From NCBI RefSeq assembly GCF_003966225.1, contig NZ_RXNU01000021.1:1-47843 (forward strand): a DNA stretch of 47,843 nt. The letters are read 5' to 3'. Source of the stretch: Shewanella canadensis. GTDB taxonomy: Bacteria > Pseudomonadota > Gammaproteobacteria > Enterobacterales > Shewanellaceae. A model generated the notes under the pieces. That model searched no databases. It saw only the letters and a program-made list of their open reading frames with translations, and had not been told where the DNA came from. The translations under genes and the position numbers were made by a program. Positions 8,220 to 16,795 of the stretch are shown here, piece after piece (within the stretch, counting starts at the first letter, position 1; each line of letters opens with the position of its first letter).

Positions 8220-8966
8220 ATGTGGAAATGGCTACATAGTTACGCGGATCCTGAACGCGCCTATAATTTATCCGGAAAACTCCTCCCTTGGTTCGCCATG
8301 CTGGCAACTGCCCTAGTAGGTATAGGTTCAGTCTGGGGATTGGTATTTGCGCCTGTAGATTACCAAATGGGTGATAGTTACAGAATCATCTTTATACATG
8401 TACCAGCGGCTTCTATGTCTATGGCAGCATATATGGCTATGGCAACGTCAGCATTTATTGGTCTTGTCTGGCAAATTAAATCCGCCGACTGGGCCGCCGC
8501 CGCCATAGCGCCTATCGGAGCCGTCATCACCTTAATTGCACTAATTACTGGTGCAACATGGGGTAAACCTATGTGGGGCACTTGGTGGGTCTGGGATGCA
8601 CGCTTAACAGCTGAACTGGTACTACTTTTCCTATATCTGGGTATTATCTCTTTATATGCTTCGTTTGAAGACAAGGTTTTAGCCGCTAGAGCGGCCGGTA
8701 TCTTGGCAATAGTTGGTGTAATTAATATTCCGATTATTAAATACTCTGTCGAGTGGTGGAGCTCATTACATCAGCCATCGACCATCCGAATCACCGAAAA
8801 ATCGGCTATGCCAACTGAGATGCTCTATCCACTGCTGATAAATATTCTTGGATTTGGAATGATGATAGGTGCAATAACATTAATACGTTTCAGAGCCGAA
8901 ATTCTAGCAAGAAATGGAATGCGCCCTTGGGTTCGGGAACTAGCTAAAGCCGAAGGAGTCAAATAA
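8220..8966 (+). CDS. ccmC: Haem-handling protein CcmC
   Basis: 248 residues, six membrane helices. The tryptophan-rich haem motif GTWWVWDARL (120-129) is flanked by the two conserved periplasmic histidines, His60 (IIFIHVP) and His184 (SSLHQPST), which ligate haem iron. CcmC loads haem onto CcmE. It starts immediately after ccmB and shares one base with ccmD. Confidence 0.96.
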   Translation: MWKWLHSYADPERAYNLSGKLLPWFAMLATALVGIGSVWGLVFAPVDYQMGDSYRIIFIHVPAASMSMAAYMAMATSAFIGLVWQIKSADWAAAAIAPIGAVITLIALITGATWGKPMWGTWWVWDARLTAELVLLFLYLGIISLYASFEDKVLAARAAGILAIVGVINIPIIKYSVEWWSSLHQPSTIRITEKSAMPTEMLYPLLINILGFGMMIGAITLIRFRAEILARNGMRPWVRELAKAEGVK

Positions 8967-9163
8967 TGCAGTTCGATTCATTAGCAGATTTTTTTAACAT
9001 GGGAGGCTATGCCTTCTACGTATGGCTGGCTTATGGCGTTACCTTTCTATCGATAGGTATGCTCGTAACACACAGTCTCAGACAAAAACGTAAGGTGTTG
9101 GTGGGGATCTCGCAAAAAATACAACGAGAAGAGCGCCTTAAAGAAAACCGGAGTACAAAATAG
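8966..9163 (+). CDS. ccmD: Haem exporter protein CcmD
   Basis: 65 residues: one membrane helix (about 14-36, containing YAFYVWLAYGVTF, the usual CcmD signature) and a basic cytoplasmic tail. It keeps CcmABC and holo-CcmE together. Its start overlaps the ccmC stop (TAATG) and its stop overlaps the GTG of ccmE, so the operon order is tight. Confidence 0.93.
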   Translation: MQFDSLADFFNMGGYAFYVWLAYGVTFLSIGMLVTHSLRQKRKVLVGISQKIQREERLKENRSTK

Positions 9164-9648
9164 TGAACCCTAGACGTAAAAAGAGATTAACACTGGCAGT
9201 TGCACTAATTGGCGGCGTAGCTGCAATAGCATCGCTATTATTATATGCACTCAACTCGAACTTGAACCTCTTCTACACACCTACAGAGATTGTACAAGGT
9301 AAGAAAGATACTGGGGTTAAGCCGGAAGTTGGTCAACGTATCCGTGTCGGCGGTATGGTTACCATTGGCTCGATGGTTCGCGATCCGGACAGTCTTCATG
9401 TTGAATTTGCCGTTCATGACTCGCTCGGTGGTGAAGTCATCGTTACTTATGATGATCTTCTTCCTGATCTGTTTAGAGAAGGTCAAGGTATCGTTGCTCA
9501 AGGCGTTTTAGTTGAAGGCGGTAAGCTTCAGGCAACAGAAGTTTTAGCTAAGCATGATGAAAACTACATGCCTCCTGAAGTGGCTGAAGCCATGGGACAG
9601 ACCCATGAAAAGCTGGATTATAACGAAGAGCAAAAAAGTAGCTATTAA
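9163..9648 (+). CDS. ccmE: Haem chaperone CcmE
   Basis: 161 residues with an N-terminal anchor (about 9-29) and a periplasmic OB-fold. His131 in KHDENY is the residue that bonds haem covalently, and Tyr135 is the conserved partner (HxxxY type). CcmE carries haem from CcmC to CcmF. The start is GTG, overlapping the ccmD stop. It is last in the operon, ahead of a strong terminator. Confidence 0.96.
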   Translation: MNPRRKKRLTLAVALIGGVAAIASLLLYALNSNLNLFYTPTEIVQGKKDTGVKPEVGQRIRVGGMVTIGSMVRDPDSLHVEFAVHDSLGGEVIVTYDDLLPDLFREGQGIVAQGVLVEGGKLQATEVLAKHDENYMPPEVAEAMGQTHEKLDYNEEQKSSY

Positions 9649-9671
9649 GTAGCCATGTTCGAACTCCTAAG

Positions 9672-9695
9672 AAGGCCTCGCGAGAGGCCTTTTTT
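9672..9695 (+). terminator. Rho-independent terminator of ccmABCDE
   Basis: AAGGCCTC and GAGGCCTT form an 8-bp stem closed by a GCGA (GNRA) tetraloop and followed by TTTTTT, starting 23 nt past the ccmE stop. Confidence 0.92.
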
Positions 9696-9761
9696 ATGCC
9701 TGACTTTCGATACCATGACAGCTGGTCTATAACTATAGAAAGCCTTTAGAAGACCGAGATA

Positions 9762-10736
9762 ATGCGATACCTCTTATTCCTACTGATTATGATCCCACTA
9801 AAAATGATGGCAGCGTCAGTGTTGATCATTGAAAGTTACCATCAGGAATATGAGTGGGATAGGAACTATAATAAGGGCATAGTTTCAATCCTTGGTGATG
9901 AACACGATTACCATCATTCTTATCTGGATACCAAACGACTCCCACAGACAAGCTTTGCTAGCCAAGCTGAGCGCGCCTGGCAGCACTACAATGAGCTTAA
10001 ACCTGATCTTGTAGTACTGGCGGATGATAATGCGATTAAGATGCTGCATAAACGTTTTGCGAAGACAAAGGTACCGGTCGTCTTCCTTGGACTCAATACT
10101 AACCCCCGAACCTATAACATACATAATCAGAAAAACTTTACCGGGGTACTGGAAAGGCCACTATTTAAAAGATCACTGCTCTTAGCCAATCAGTTATTAC
10201 GCGAAAAACCAAAGAAGAGATTTCTAGTGCTTTTCGATAACAGCAAAACTTCGATTGCGTCGTTGGAACAGATCAGTCCATCTCTGGACAGTATTTCAAT
10301 GGGAAGAGTGAGCTTGGACTTCGTACTGACGAGTAACATTAGTACGTGGAAAACAAGTATATCTGAAGCAAAAGTAAAAGGATACGATGCCATATTTATC
10401 GGCCTTTACCATACGATACGTGATGGTTCAGGAAAGCACCTGTCGCCCGAACAAGTCATAGCCTGGACCAGAGATCATTCTCCATTACCTCACTTTGGAT
10501 TTTGGGAATTTACCATCGGCCCACAAAAGAACATAGGCGGTTATGTGCTAGATGGATATCTACATGGTCAACATGCCGGGAGATTGATAAAGCAAGTACT
10601 GGAAGGCGCATCACCAAGCTCATTATCATTTGTATTCGACAGTAAAGGGCTTTACCTTTTTAGTAAGAGCGGTGTTGAGCGTTGGGAATTGAAAATCCCC
10701 GATAAAATAGTACAAAAAGCAAAATGGATAGATTAG
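9762..10736 (+). CDS. Orphan periplasmic substrate-binding-like protein
   Basis: 324 residues with a short signal peptide (to about MMAAS, residue 19) and the alternating beta/alpha pattern of a type 1 periplasmic binding fold (LVVLADDNAIKML, about 84-96; VPVVFLGLNT, about 105-114; KGYDAIFIGLYHTI, about 206-219). It resembles the ABC_sub_bind (PF04392-type) family, whose ligands are mostly unknown. No permease or ATPase gene is adjacent, and it is set off by terminators on both sides, so it is probably monocistronic. It could serve a distant transporter or a sensor. The ligand cannot be predicted. Confidence 0.6.
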   Translation: MRYLLFLLIMIPLKMMAASVLIIESYHQEYEWDRNYNKGIVSILGDEHDYHHSYLDTKRLPQTSFASQAERAWQHYNELKPDLVVLADDNAIKMLHKRFAKTKVPVVFLGLNTNPRTYNIHNQKNFTGVLERPLFKRSLLLANQLLREKPKKRFLVLFDNSKTSIASLEQISPSLDSISMGRVSLDFVLTSNISTWKTSISEAKVKGYDAIFIGLYHTIRDGSGKHLSPEQVIAWTRDHSPLPHFGFWEFTIGPQKNIGGYVLDGYLHGQHAGRLIKQVLEGASPSSLSFVFDSKGLYLFSKSGVERWELKIPDKIVQKAKWID

Positions 10737-10770
10737 AAGATTTAAAATTCAGTATTCAAATTTTATGCAT

Positions 10771-10800
10771 AAAAAAGCCGGGCATTCGCCCGGCTTTTTA
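10771..10800. terminator. Bidirectional terminator at the rplQ end
   Basis: AAAAAAGCCGGGC and GCCCGGCTTTTT with loop ATTC form a GC-rich stem with A and T runs on both sides. It ends the leftward alpha operon and the rightward 9762-10736 gene, which converge here. Confidence 0.93.
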
Positions 10801-10816
10801 AAATGAAATACCTTAA

Positions 10817-11215
10817 TTACTCAGCAGAGTCATCAGCTTCAACAGCTTCAGCATCTTCTGGGCGACCAACTAGTTCAATAAACGCCATAGGCGCTTTATC
10901 ACCAGTACGTAGACCGCACTTAAGGATACGGGTGTAACCGCCAGGACGTTCCTGGTAGCGTGGACCCAATTCATTAAATAACTTACCAACGACTTCAGCG
11001 TCGCGAGTACGAGCAAATGCCAAACGGCGGTTTGCAACGCTATCACTCTTAGCAAGTGTTATCAGAGGTTCAACTACGCGACGCAGTTCTTTCGCTTTAG
11101 CTACAGTAGTCTTGATCACTTCGTGACGGACTAATGAGCTTGCCATGTTACGAAACATAGCTTGGCGATGACTGCTGTTACGGTTTAGTTGACGACCACT
11201 CTTACGATGGCGCAT
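10817..11215 (-). CDS. rplQ: 50S ribosomal protein L17
   Basis: 132 residues, starting MRHRKSGRQLNRNSSHRQAM, the nearly invariant L17 N-terminus that binds 23S rRNA near the exit-tunnel side of the subunit. The C-terminal tail after about residue 117 is acidic (EDAEAVEADDSAE), as in other gammaproteobacteria. Last gene of the alpha operon, 39 nt after rpoA. Confidence 0.98.
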   Translation of the reverse strand: MRHRKSGRQLNRNSSHRQAMFRNMASSLVRHEVIKTTVAKAKELRRVVEPLITLAKSDSVANRRLAFARTRDAEVVGKLFNELGPRYQERPGGYTRILKCGLRTGDKAPMAFIELVGRPEDAEAVEADDSAE

Positions 11216-11254
11216 GACCTAATCCTTATTACCTAAATCTGTACAAGTCTGGAC

Positions 11255-12244
11255 TTAAAGGTCGTCTGCTAAACTAGCCGGAGGCCAGTTTTCGAGACGC
11301 ATACCTAACGACAGTCCGCGAGAAGCCAAAACATCCTTAATTTCAGTAAGAGATTTCTTACCTAAGTTAGGAGTCTTAAGCAGCTCAACTTCTGTGCGCT
11401 GTACCAGATCACCGATATAATGAATCGCTTCAGCCTTCAAACAGTTAGCTGAACGTACAGTTAGCTCTAAATCGTCCACAGGACGCAACAGAATCGGATC
11501 GAACTCCGGCTTCTCTTCTTTCTGCTCTGGCTCAGTAACATCACGTAGCTCGACAAACGCATCTAACTGTTCAGCTAGAATAGTTGCAGAACGACGGATA
11601 GCTTCCTCAGGATCGATAGTACCGTTTGTGGTCATATCGATAACGAGTTTATCTAAGTCAGTACGCTGTTCAACACGTGCAGCTTCTACATTGTAGGCTA
11701 TACGAGCGACAGGTGAGAATGAAGAATCCACCAACAAACGACCGATAGGGCGATCATCGTCTTCGGTTTGTGCACGGGCTGATGCCGGTACATAACCACG
11801 ACCACGCTCTACACGAATTCGCATGCTGACATCATTATTACCTGTCAAATGACAAATAACATGGTCAGGATTCATGATAGTAACATCACCATCATGCGTG
11901 ATATCTGCTGCAGTAACAGGGCCTGCGCCTGACTTACTTAAAGTAAGCATAGCTTCGTCTTTCCCTTCGATCACTACTGCTAAACCCTTAAGGTTTAGTA
12001 GGATCTCAAGGATATCCTCTTGCACGCCTTCCTTGCTACTGTATTCATGCAGTACACCATCAATTTCTACTTCGGTTACCGCGCAGCCTGGCATAGACGA
12101 CAATAGGATACGACGCAACGCGTTGCCTAAAGTGTGACCAAAACCACGTTCAAGCGGCTCAAGTGTAACTTTGGCACGTGTTGGATTAACCTGCTCGATA
12201 TCAACGAGACGCGGTCTAAGAAATTCTGTAACAGAACCCTGCAT
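11255..12244 (-). CDS. rpoA: RNA polymerase alpha subunit
   Basis: 329 residues, the usual length. The N-terminal domain (to about 235) directs dimerisation and beta/beta' assembly (GHTLGNALRRILLSSMPG, about 35-52). The C-terminal domain, after an acidic linker rich in E and D, holds the DNA- and activator-binding helices (AEAIHYIGDLVQRTEVELLK). Cotranscribed with S13, S11 and S4, which couples polymerase and ribosome synthesis. Confidence 0.98.
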   Translation of the reverse strand: MQGSVTEFLRPRLVDIEQVNPTRAKVTLEPLERGFGHTLGNALRRILLSSMPGCAVTEVEIDGVLHEYSSKEGVQEDILEILLNLKGLAVVIEGKDEAMLTLSKSGAGPVTAADITHDGDVTIMNPDHVICHLTGNNDVSMRIRVERGRGYVPASARAQTEDDDRPIGRLLVDSSFSPVARIAYNVEAARVEQRTDLDKLVIDMTTNGTIDPEEAIRRSATILAEQLDAFVELRDVTEPEQKEEKPEFDPILLRPVDDLELTVRSANCLKAEAIHYIGDLVQRTEVELLKTPNLGKKSLTEIKDVLASRGLSLGMRLENWPPASLADDL

Positions 12245-12268
12245 TGTGTCCTCTCTTTTGTGTTAACT

Positions 12269-12889
12269 TTACTTAGAGTAAAGTTCGACGATCAGCTGTT
12301 CGTTAATTTCCGCAGATAAATCACTACGCTCTGGTAGACGCTTGAAAGCACCTTCCATCTTAGTGTTATCAACTTCAACCCATGTTGGCTTTTCGCGTTG
12401 AGAAGCAACTTCTAAAGCAGCAATAATACGCGCTTGCTTCTTAGACTTCTCACGAATGCTAATTACATCATTCGCAGACACTTTGAATGATGGAATGTTA
12501 ACAACGCTGCCATTTACCATAATAGACTTGTGGCTTACAAGCTGACGTGCTTCAGCACGAGTTGCGCCAAAGCCCATACGGTATACAACGTTATCAAGAC
12601 GGGTTTCTAAAAGAGTAAGTAGGTTTTCACCAGTGTTACCTTTTGTACGTGCAGCGTCTTTGTAGTAGTTACGGAATTGCTTTTCAAGCACACCATAAGT
12701 ACGACGAACTTTTTGTTTCTCGCGTAGCTGAACGCCATACTCAGACAGACGGGTCTTACGAGCGCCGTGTTGTCCAGGTGCAGTTTCAAGCTTACACTTC
12801 GAATCGATTGCTCTCACGCCGCTTTTTAGGAAAAGGTCTGTACCTTCTCTGCGGCTGAGCTTGAGCTTGGGACCCAAGTATCTTGCCAT
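12269..12889 (-). CDS. rpsD: 30S ribosomal protein S4
   Basis: 206 residues, starting [19 protein letters not shown]. The S4 RNA-binding domain (about 96-156) contains [21 protein letters not shown]4 initiates 16S assembly and in E. coli represses its own operon by binding a pseudoknot over the rpsM start; a matching leader exists at 13664-13753. The N-terminal zinc cysteines of some homologues are absent, as is usual for this group. Confidence 0.98.
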
Positions 12890-12924
12890 GTTCTTTCTCC
12901 AACTATCCTATTAAAAACGACGAG

Positions 12925-13317
12925 TTATACGCGACGTTTCTTAGGAGGACGACAACCATTATGAGGGATAGGCGTCACATCGGTAATATTGGTTATTTTA
13001 TAACCAACCGAGTTTAGTGCACGAATCGCTGATTCACGCCCTGGACCTGGACCCTTTACAAAAACTTCAAGGTTTTTAACACCGTAGTCCTGAGCAGCAA
13101 CACCTGCACGCTCAGCAGCAACCTGTGCAGCAAAAGGGGTAGATTTACGTGAACCACGGAAACCTGAACCACCTGAAGTTGCCCAAGATAGTGCATTACC
13201 TTGACGATCAGTAATGGTAATAATTGTGTTGTTGAAAGACGCATGGATATGCGCCATACCATCAGCAACCTGTTTACGTACACGCTTACGCGGAGAACGT
13301 GACGGAACTTTAGCCAT
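12925..13317 (-). CDS. rpsK: 30S ribosomal protein S11
   Basis: 130 residues; contains HASFNNTIITITDRQGNALS and the C-terminal signature DVTPIPHNGCRPPKKRRV that packs on the 16S platform. With S7 it forms part of the mRNA exit site. It lies 14 nt after rpsM. Confidence 0.98.
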   Translation of the reverse strand: MAKVPSRSPRKRVRKQVADGMAHIHASFNNTIITITDRQGNALSWATSGGSGFRGSRKSTPFAAQVAAERAGVAAQDYGVKNLEVFVKGPGPGRESAIRALNSVGYKITNITDVTPIPHNGCRPPKKRRV

Positions 13318-13331
13318 TTCGGTTTACCCCG

Positions 13332-13688
13332 TTACTTTCTGATTGGTTTACGTGGACCTTTACGCGTACGCGCATTGGTCTTAGTACGTTGCCCACGAAG
13401 AGGCAGGCTACGACGGTGACGTATTCCACGGTAACAGCCAAGGTCCATAAGACGCTTGATGTTCATGGAAACTTCACGACGCAAATCACCTTCTACAGTG
13501 TATTCGGCAACTGCTTCGCGTAGTGTATCAATTTGAGCTTCGCTCAATTCCTTGATCTTAGCTTCTTCAGCAATAGAAGTAGCCGCGCAGATTGCTCTAG
13601 CGCGAGTACGGCCAATGCCGAAGATTCCAGTCAATGCGATGACTGTATGCTTCTGATCAGGAATGTTAATGCCAGCGATACGGGCCAC
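13332..13688 (-). CDS. rpsM: 30S ribosomal protein S13
   Basis: 118 residues, MARIAGINIPDQKHTVIAL, with a helix-two-turn-helix core and the basic C-terminal tail (QRTKTNARTRKGPRKPIRK) that reaches the P-site tRNA. The start codon is GTG at 13688, within the S4-responsive leader, as in E. coli. First gene of the alpha operon. Confidence 0.98.
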   Translation of the reverse strand: MARIAGINIPDQKHTVIALTGIFGIGRTRARAICAATSIAEEAKIKELSEAQIDTLREAVAEYTVEGDLRREVSMNIKRLMDLGCYRGIRHRRSLPLRGQRTKTNARTRKGPRKPIRK

Positions 13689-13753
13689 TATGCACTCCTA
13701 AATAGTTAATGGTTATCTGTGAAAAGCCCGGTAGGATACTCGACAGACAACAG
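13664..13753 (-). promoter_or_regulatory. Alpha operon leader (S4-binding pseudoknot)
   Basis: The minus strand upstream of rpsM contains GAGTATCCT, GGGCTTTTCA and AGGAGTGCATAGTGGCCCGT in the same order as the E. coli alpha operon ribosome-binding site (Alpha_RBS). There, ribosomal protein S4 traps the 30S subunit on a pseudoknot that includes the GTG start. The match in sequence and in start codon supports the same feedback control here. Confidence 0.8.
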
Positions 13754-13770
13754 TTTTGCAAATAAAATTT

Positions 13771-13795
13771 TGTTCAGCCCGAACAGGGCTGAACA
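13771..13795 (-). terminator. Hairpin between rpmJ and rpsM (partial terminator)
   Basis: TGTTCAGCCC and GGGCTGAACA form a perfect 10-bp stem with a 5-nt loop just past the rpmJ stop, followed leftward by AAATTTTATTTG. The broken T tract suggests partial termination or RNA processing between the spc and alpha operons. No separate alpha promoter stood out. Confidence 0.5.
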
Positions 13796-13802
13796 AATGT
13801 TT

Positions 13803-13916
13803 TTAGCCTTGACGCTGTTTGTGTTTAGGTTCAACACAAATCACGCGTACAACGCCACTACGTTTGACGATCTTGCAATTACGGCAGATCCTCTTCACGG
13901 AAGCTCGAACTTTCAT
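13803..13916 (-). CDS. rpmJ: 50S ribosomal protein L36
   Basis: 37 residues (MKVRASVKRICRNCKIVKRS, ending EPKHKQRQG). Cys11, Cys14, Cys27 and His32 form the zinc ribbon of the C+ form of L36. Found between secY and rpsM, its standard place at the end of the spc operon; the stop TAA is at 13803-13805. Confidence 0.96.
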   Translation of the reverse strand: MKVRASVKRICRNCKIVKRSGVVRVICVEPKHKQRQG

Positions 13917-13939
13917 TTCATCACTCCGAGAAAACTGTC

Positions 13940-15280
13940 TTAGCGACCAAAGCGATCTAAATTCGCTTTGTTAACTAGATTAGCCTTCTTCATTACAGAC
14001 TCATACTGATGAGACATCATATGGGTCTGAACTTGAGCCATGAAGTCCATGATTACGACTACCATAATAAGTAGTGAAGTACCGCCAAAATAGAACTGTA
14101 CTTTCCACGTAATTAACATGAACTCCGGAATTAAACAGATAAAGGTAATGTACAATGCGCCTGCTAATGTCAAGCGAGTCATAACCTTATCAATGTAACG
14201 CGAAGTCTGCTCTCCAGGACGGATCCCAGGAATAAACGCACCACTCTTCTTCAAGTTGTCAGCTGTTTCACGCGGATTAAACACCAACGCAGTATAGAAG
14301 AAACAGAAGAAGATGATTGCTGATGCATACAATAATGAATAGAGCGGTTGTCCTGGTGACACAGCAAGTGAAAAATCACTTAACCATGAAAGGGACTCAT
14401 TTTGACCAAACCACTGAGCCAGTGTGCCTGGAAACAAAATAATGCTCGACGCAAAAATTGGTGGTATCACACCTGCCATATTTATCTTAAGTGGTAAATG
14501 TGTACTTTGCGCAGCAAACACCTTACGGCCCTGCTGACGCTTTGCATAGTTAACGACGATACGTCGCTGGCCACGCTCCACAAATACAACGAAATAAGTT
14601 ACGGCAAATACAATAACTGCAATCAACAATAATACGAGTACGTTCAAGTCACCTTGACGCGCCTGCTCAGCCGTTTGGCCGATAGCAGATGGCAGACCAG
14701 CAACAATACCTGCGAAAATTAATATCGAGATACCATTACCAATGCCTCGTTCGGTAATCTGTTCACCCAGCCACATAAGGAACATAGTTCCCGTCACTAG
14801 ACTCACAACTGCAACGAAATAGAAACCAAATCCAAGGTTTACAACTAAACCTGGAACTAGGTTTGGCAGACCCGTTGCGATACCGATTGCCTGGAATGTA
14901 CCCAGGACCAATGTGCCGTATCTGGTATATTGACTGATTTTCTTACGTCCTGATTCGCCTTCCTTTTTAAGTTCAGCGAGTGCAGGATGCACGACAGTCA
15001 ACAACTGCATGATAATCGACGCCGAAATATACGGCATGATTCCCAATGCAAAGATAGAAGCACGTTCAAGGGCACCACCAGAGAACATGTTAAACATGCC
15101 TAAGATAGTCCCCTTCTGCTGATTGAACAGCTCTGCTAATACAGCAGCGTCAATTCCAGGAATTGGTATAAACGAACCGGCTCTAAAGACGATAATCGCA
15201 CCAATCACGAACAGGAGGCGAGTCTTCAGTTCAGAAAATCCACCTTTCGCGCTTTTTAAATCAAGTCCTGGTTTTGCCAT
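13940..15280 (-). CDS. secY: Preprotein translocase subunit SecY
   Basis: 446 residues, ten membrane helices. MAKPGLDLKSAKGGFSELK is the start; the frame is open for 18 codons upstream, but the ATG at 15280 has GAGG at the correct distance and matches family length. It forms the SecYEG channel with SecE (coded at 40903) and SecG. The plug/pore helix 2a region (FNMFSGGALERASIFALGIM) is present. The RBS overlaps the end of rplO. Confidence 0.98.
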   Translation of the reverse strand: MAKPGLDLKSAKGGFSELKTRLLFVIGAIIVFRAGSFIPIPGIDAAVLAELFNQQKGTILGMFNMFSGGALERASIFALGIMPYISASIIMQLLTVVHPALAELKKEGESGRKKISQYTRYGTLVLGTFQAIGIATGLPNLVPGLVVNLGFGFYFVAVVSLVTGTMFLMWLGEQITERGIGNGISILIFAGIVAGLPSAIGQTAEQARQGDLNVLVLLLIAVIVFAVTYFVVFVERGQRRIVVNYAKRQQGRKVFAAQSTHLPLKINMAGVIPPIFASSIILFPGTLAQWFGQNESLSWLSDFSLAVSPGQPLYSLLYASAIIFFCFFYTALVFNPRETADNLKKSGAFIPGIRPGEQTSRYIDKVMTRLTLAGALYITFICLIPEFMLITWKVQFYFGGTSLLIMVVVIMDFMAQVQTHMMSHQYESVMKKANLVNKANLDRFGR

Positions 15281-15287
15281 CGACGTA

Positions 15288-15722
15288 TTATTCCTCGATC
15301 TTTCCGCCGGCAGCTTCAATAGCTGCACGTGCACCTTTGGTTGCCTTCAGACCTTTTACGGTCACAGGGCGCTCAATGGTACCTGAAAGAACGATTTTAG
15401 CAAACTGTATGTTGCGAGTAACGAGATTCGCATCTTTCAGTGCATTTAAGTCGACAACATCACCGTTAACTTTTGCAAGTTCACTAATGCGAACTTCTGC
15501 TGTTACCAACGCACGACGCGAGGTAAAACCAAACTTAGGCAGACGAATCTTAAGTGGCATTTGACCACCCTCGAAACCGACGCGAACGCCGCCACCAGAA
15601 CGAGACTTCTGTCCCTTGTGGCCGCGACCACAAGTTTTACCAGTGCCTGAACCAATACCGCGACCTACACGCTTAGCTGCTGATTTAGCACCTGCAGCAG
15701 GTGATAGAGTATTTAGACGCAT
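15288..15722 (-). CDS. rplO: 50S ribosomal protein L15
   Basis: 144 residues, MRLNTLSPAAGAKSAAKRVG, with the long glycine- and arginine-rich N-terminal extension (GRGIGSGTGKTCGRGHKGQK) that threads into 23S rRNA. The ATG at 15722 is chosen over an upstream in-frame start because it matches the conserved N-terminus and directly follows rpmD. Confidence 0.98.
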   Translation of the reverse strand: MRLNTLSPAAGAKSAAKRVGRGIGSGTGKTCGRGHKGQKSRSGGGVRVGFEGGQMPLKIRLPKFGFTSRRALVTAEVRISELAKVNGDVVDLNALKDANLVTRNIQFAKIVLSGTIERPVTVKGLKATKGARAAIEAAGGKIEE

Positions 15723-15723
15723 C

Positions 15724-15909
15724 TTATACTTCCTCCACCGAAACCATGTAGTAAACCTTGTTAACCATACCGCGAGTAGAAGGAGTATCTTCAACTTCAA
15801 CAGTGTGGTTAATTCGGCGCAGACCTAGACCTAGTAAAGTTGCACGGTGCTTTGGTAAGCGACCGATTGAACTTTTAGTCTGAGTTACTTTAAATGTTTT
15901 CTTAGCCAT
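15724..15909 (-). CDS. rpmD: 50S ribosomal protein L30
   Basis: 61 residues, a compact alpha/beta protein with the L30 core SSIGRLPKHRATLLGLGLRR. It lies between rpsE and rplO, its conserved place in the spc operon. Confidence 0.97.
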   Translation of the reverse strand: MAKKTFKVTQTKSSIGRLPKHRATLLGLGLRRINHTVEVEDTPSTRGMVNKVYYMVSVEEV

Positions 15910-15915
15910 GGTGCA

Positions 15916-16422
15916 TTAACCTCGAATTTCATTAACATTCAGGCCACGCTTAGCTGCAATTTGTGATGGTGACTTCATGTGCACCAACGCATCTACAGTT
16001 GCGCGAACGATGTTAATCGGGTTAGTAGAACCGTATGCTTTTGACAGAACGTTATGAACGCCTGCTACTTCCAATACGGCACGCATTGCGCCACCGGCAA
16101 TAATACCGGTACCATCTGATGCTGGTTGCATGTAAACACGCGACCCAGTATGACGGCCCTTTACAGGGTGGTGCAGAGTACCATTGATTAATTCAACAGA
16201 AACAATGTTACGGCGAGCCTTTTCCATTGCTTTTTGAATTGCTGCTGGTACTTCACGCGCTTTACCATAACCAAAGCCAACCTTACCATTACCATCACCG
16301 ACTACAGTTAGTGCAGTGAAGCTAAAGATACGTCCGCCTTTAACTACTTTTGAAACACGATTTACTGCAACTAATTTCTCTTGCAGATCATCTTTTTGTT
16401 GCTGAGCTTCGAATTTAGCCAT
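15916..16422 (-). CDS. rpsE: 30S ribosomal protein S5
   Basis: 168 residues. The double-stranded RNA-binding half has VNRVSKVVKGGRIFSFTALT, and the ribosomal-fidelity loop is intact. The start MAKFEAQQQ at 16422 has AAGGA nine bases upstream; two further ATGs lie 6 and 9 nt earlier, too close to the ribosome-binding site. S5 lines the mRNA entry channel. Confidence 0.97.
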   Translation of the reverse strand: MAKFEAQQQKDDLQEKLVAVNRVSKVVKGGRIFSFTALTVVGDGNGKVGFGYGKAREVPAAIQKAMEKARRNIVSVELINGTLHHPVKGRHTGSRVYMQPASDGTGIIAGGAMRAVLEVAGVHNVLSKAYGSTNPINIVRATVDALVHMKSPSQIAAKRGLNVNEIRG

Positions 16423-16434
16423 TTTCATCATTCC

Positions 16435-16785
16435 TTAGAACTTGAGGCCAGCTTCACGAGCGGCGTCTGCTAATGCAGCTACACGTCCGTGATACTTGAA
16501 ACCGGAACGATCGAATGCAACTACAGTCACGCCTTTTTCGATAGCACGCTCAGCAACGGTTTTACCCACTACTTTAGCTGCATCGACGTTACCTGTGTAC
16601 TTTAGCTGCTCTGTTACCGCTTTCTCAGCAGTCGAAGCTGACGCCAAAACCTGTGAATCAGGGCTTATTACCTGAGCATAGGTGTGACGTGGTGTACGAT
16701 GTACAACCAGACGATTAACGCCCAGCTCTTGGATCTTCTTACGGGCGCGTAGTGCGCGGCGTAAGCGAGATGTTTTCTTATCCAT
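16435..16785 (-). CDS. rplR: 50S ribosomal protein L18
   Basis: 116 residues, MDKKTSRLRRALRARKKIQE. The basic N-terminus and C-terminal FDRSGFKYHGRVAALADAAR bind 5S rRNA in the central protuberance together with L5 (18071). Confidence 0.98.
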   Translation of the reverse strand: MDKKTSRLRRALRARKKIQELGVNRLVVHRTPRHTYAQVISPDSQVLASASTAEKAVTEQLKYTGNVDAAKVVGKTVAERAIEKGVTVVAFDRSGFKYHGRVAALADAAREAGLKF

Positions 16786-16795
16786 ATCGCGTTAC

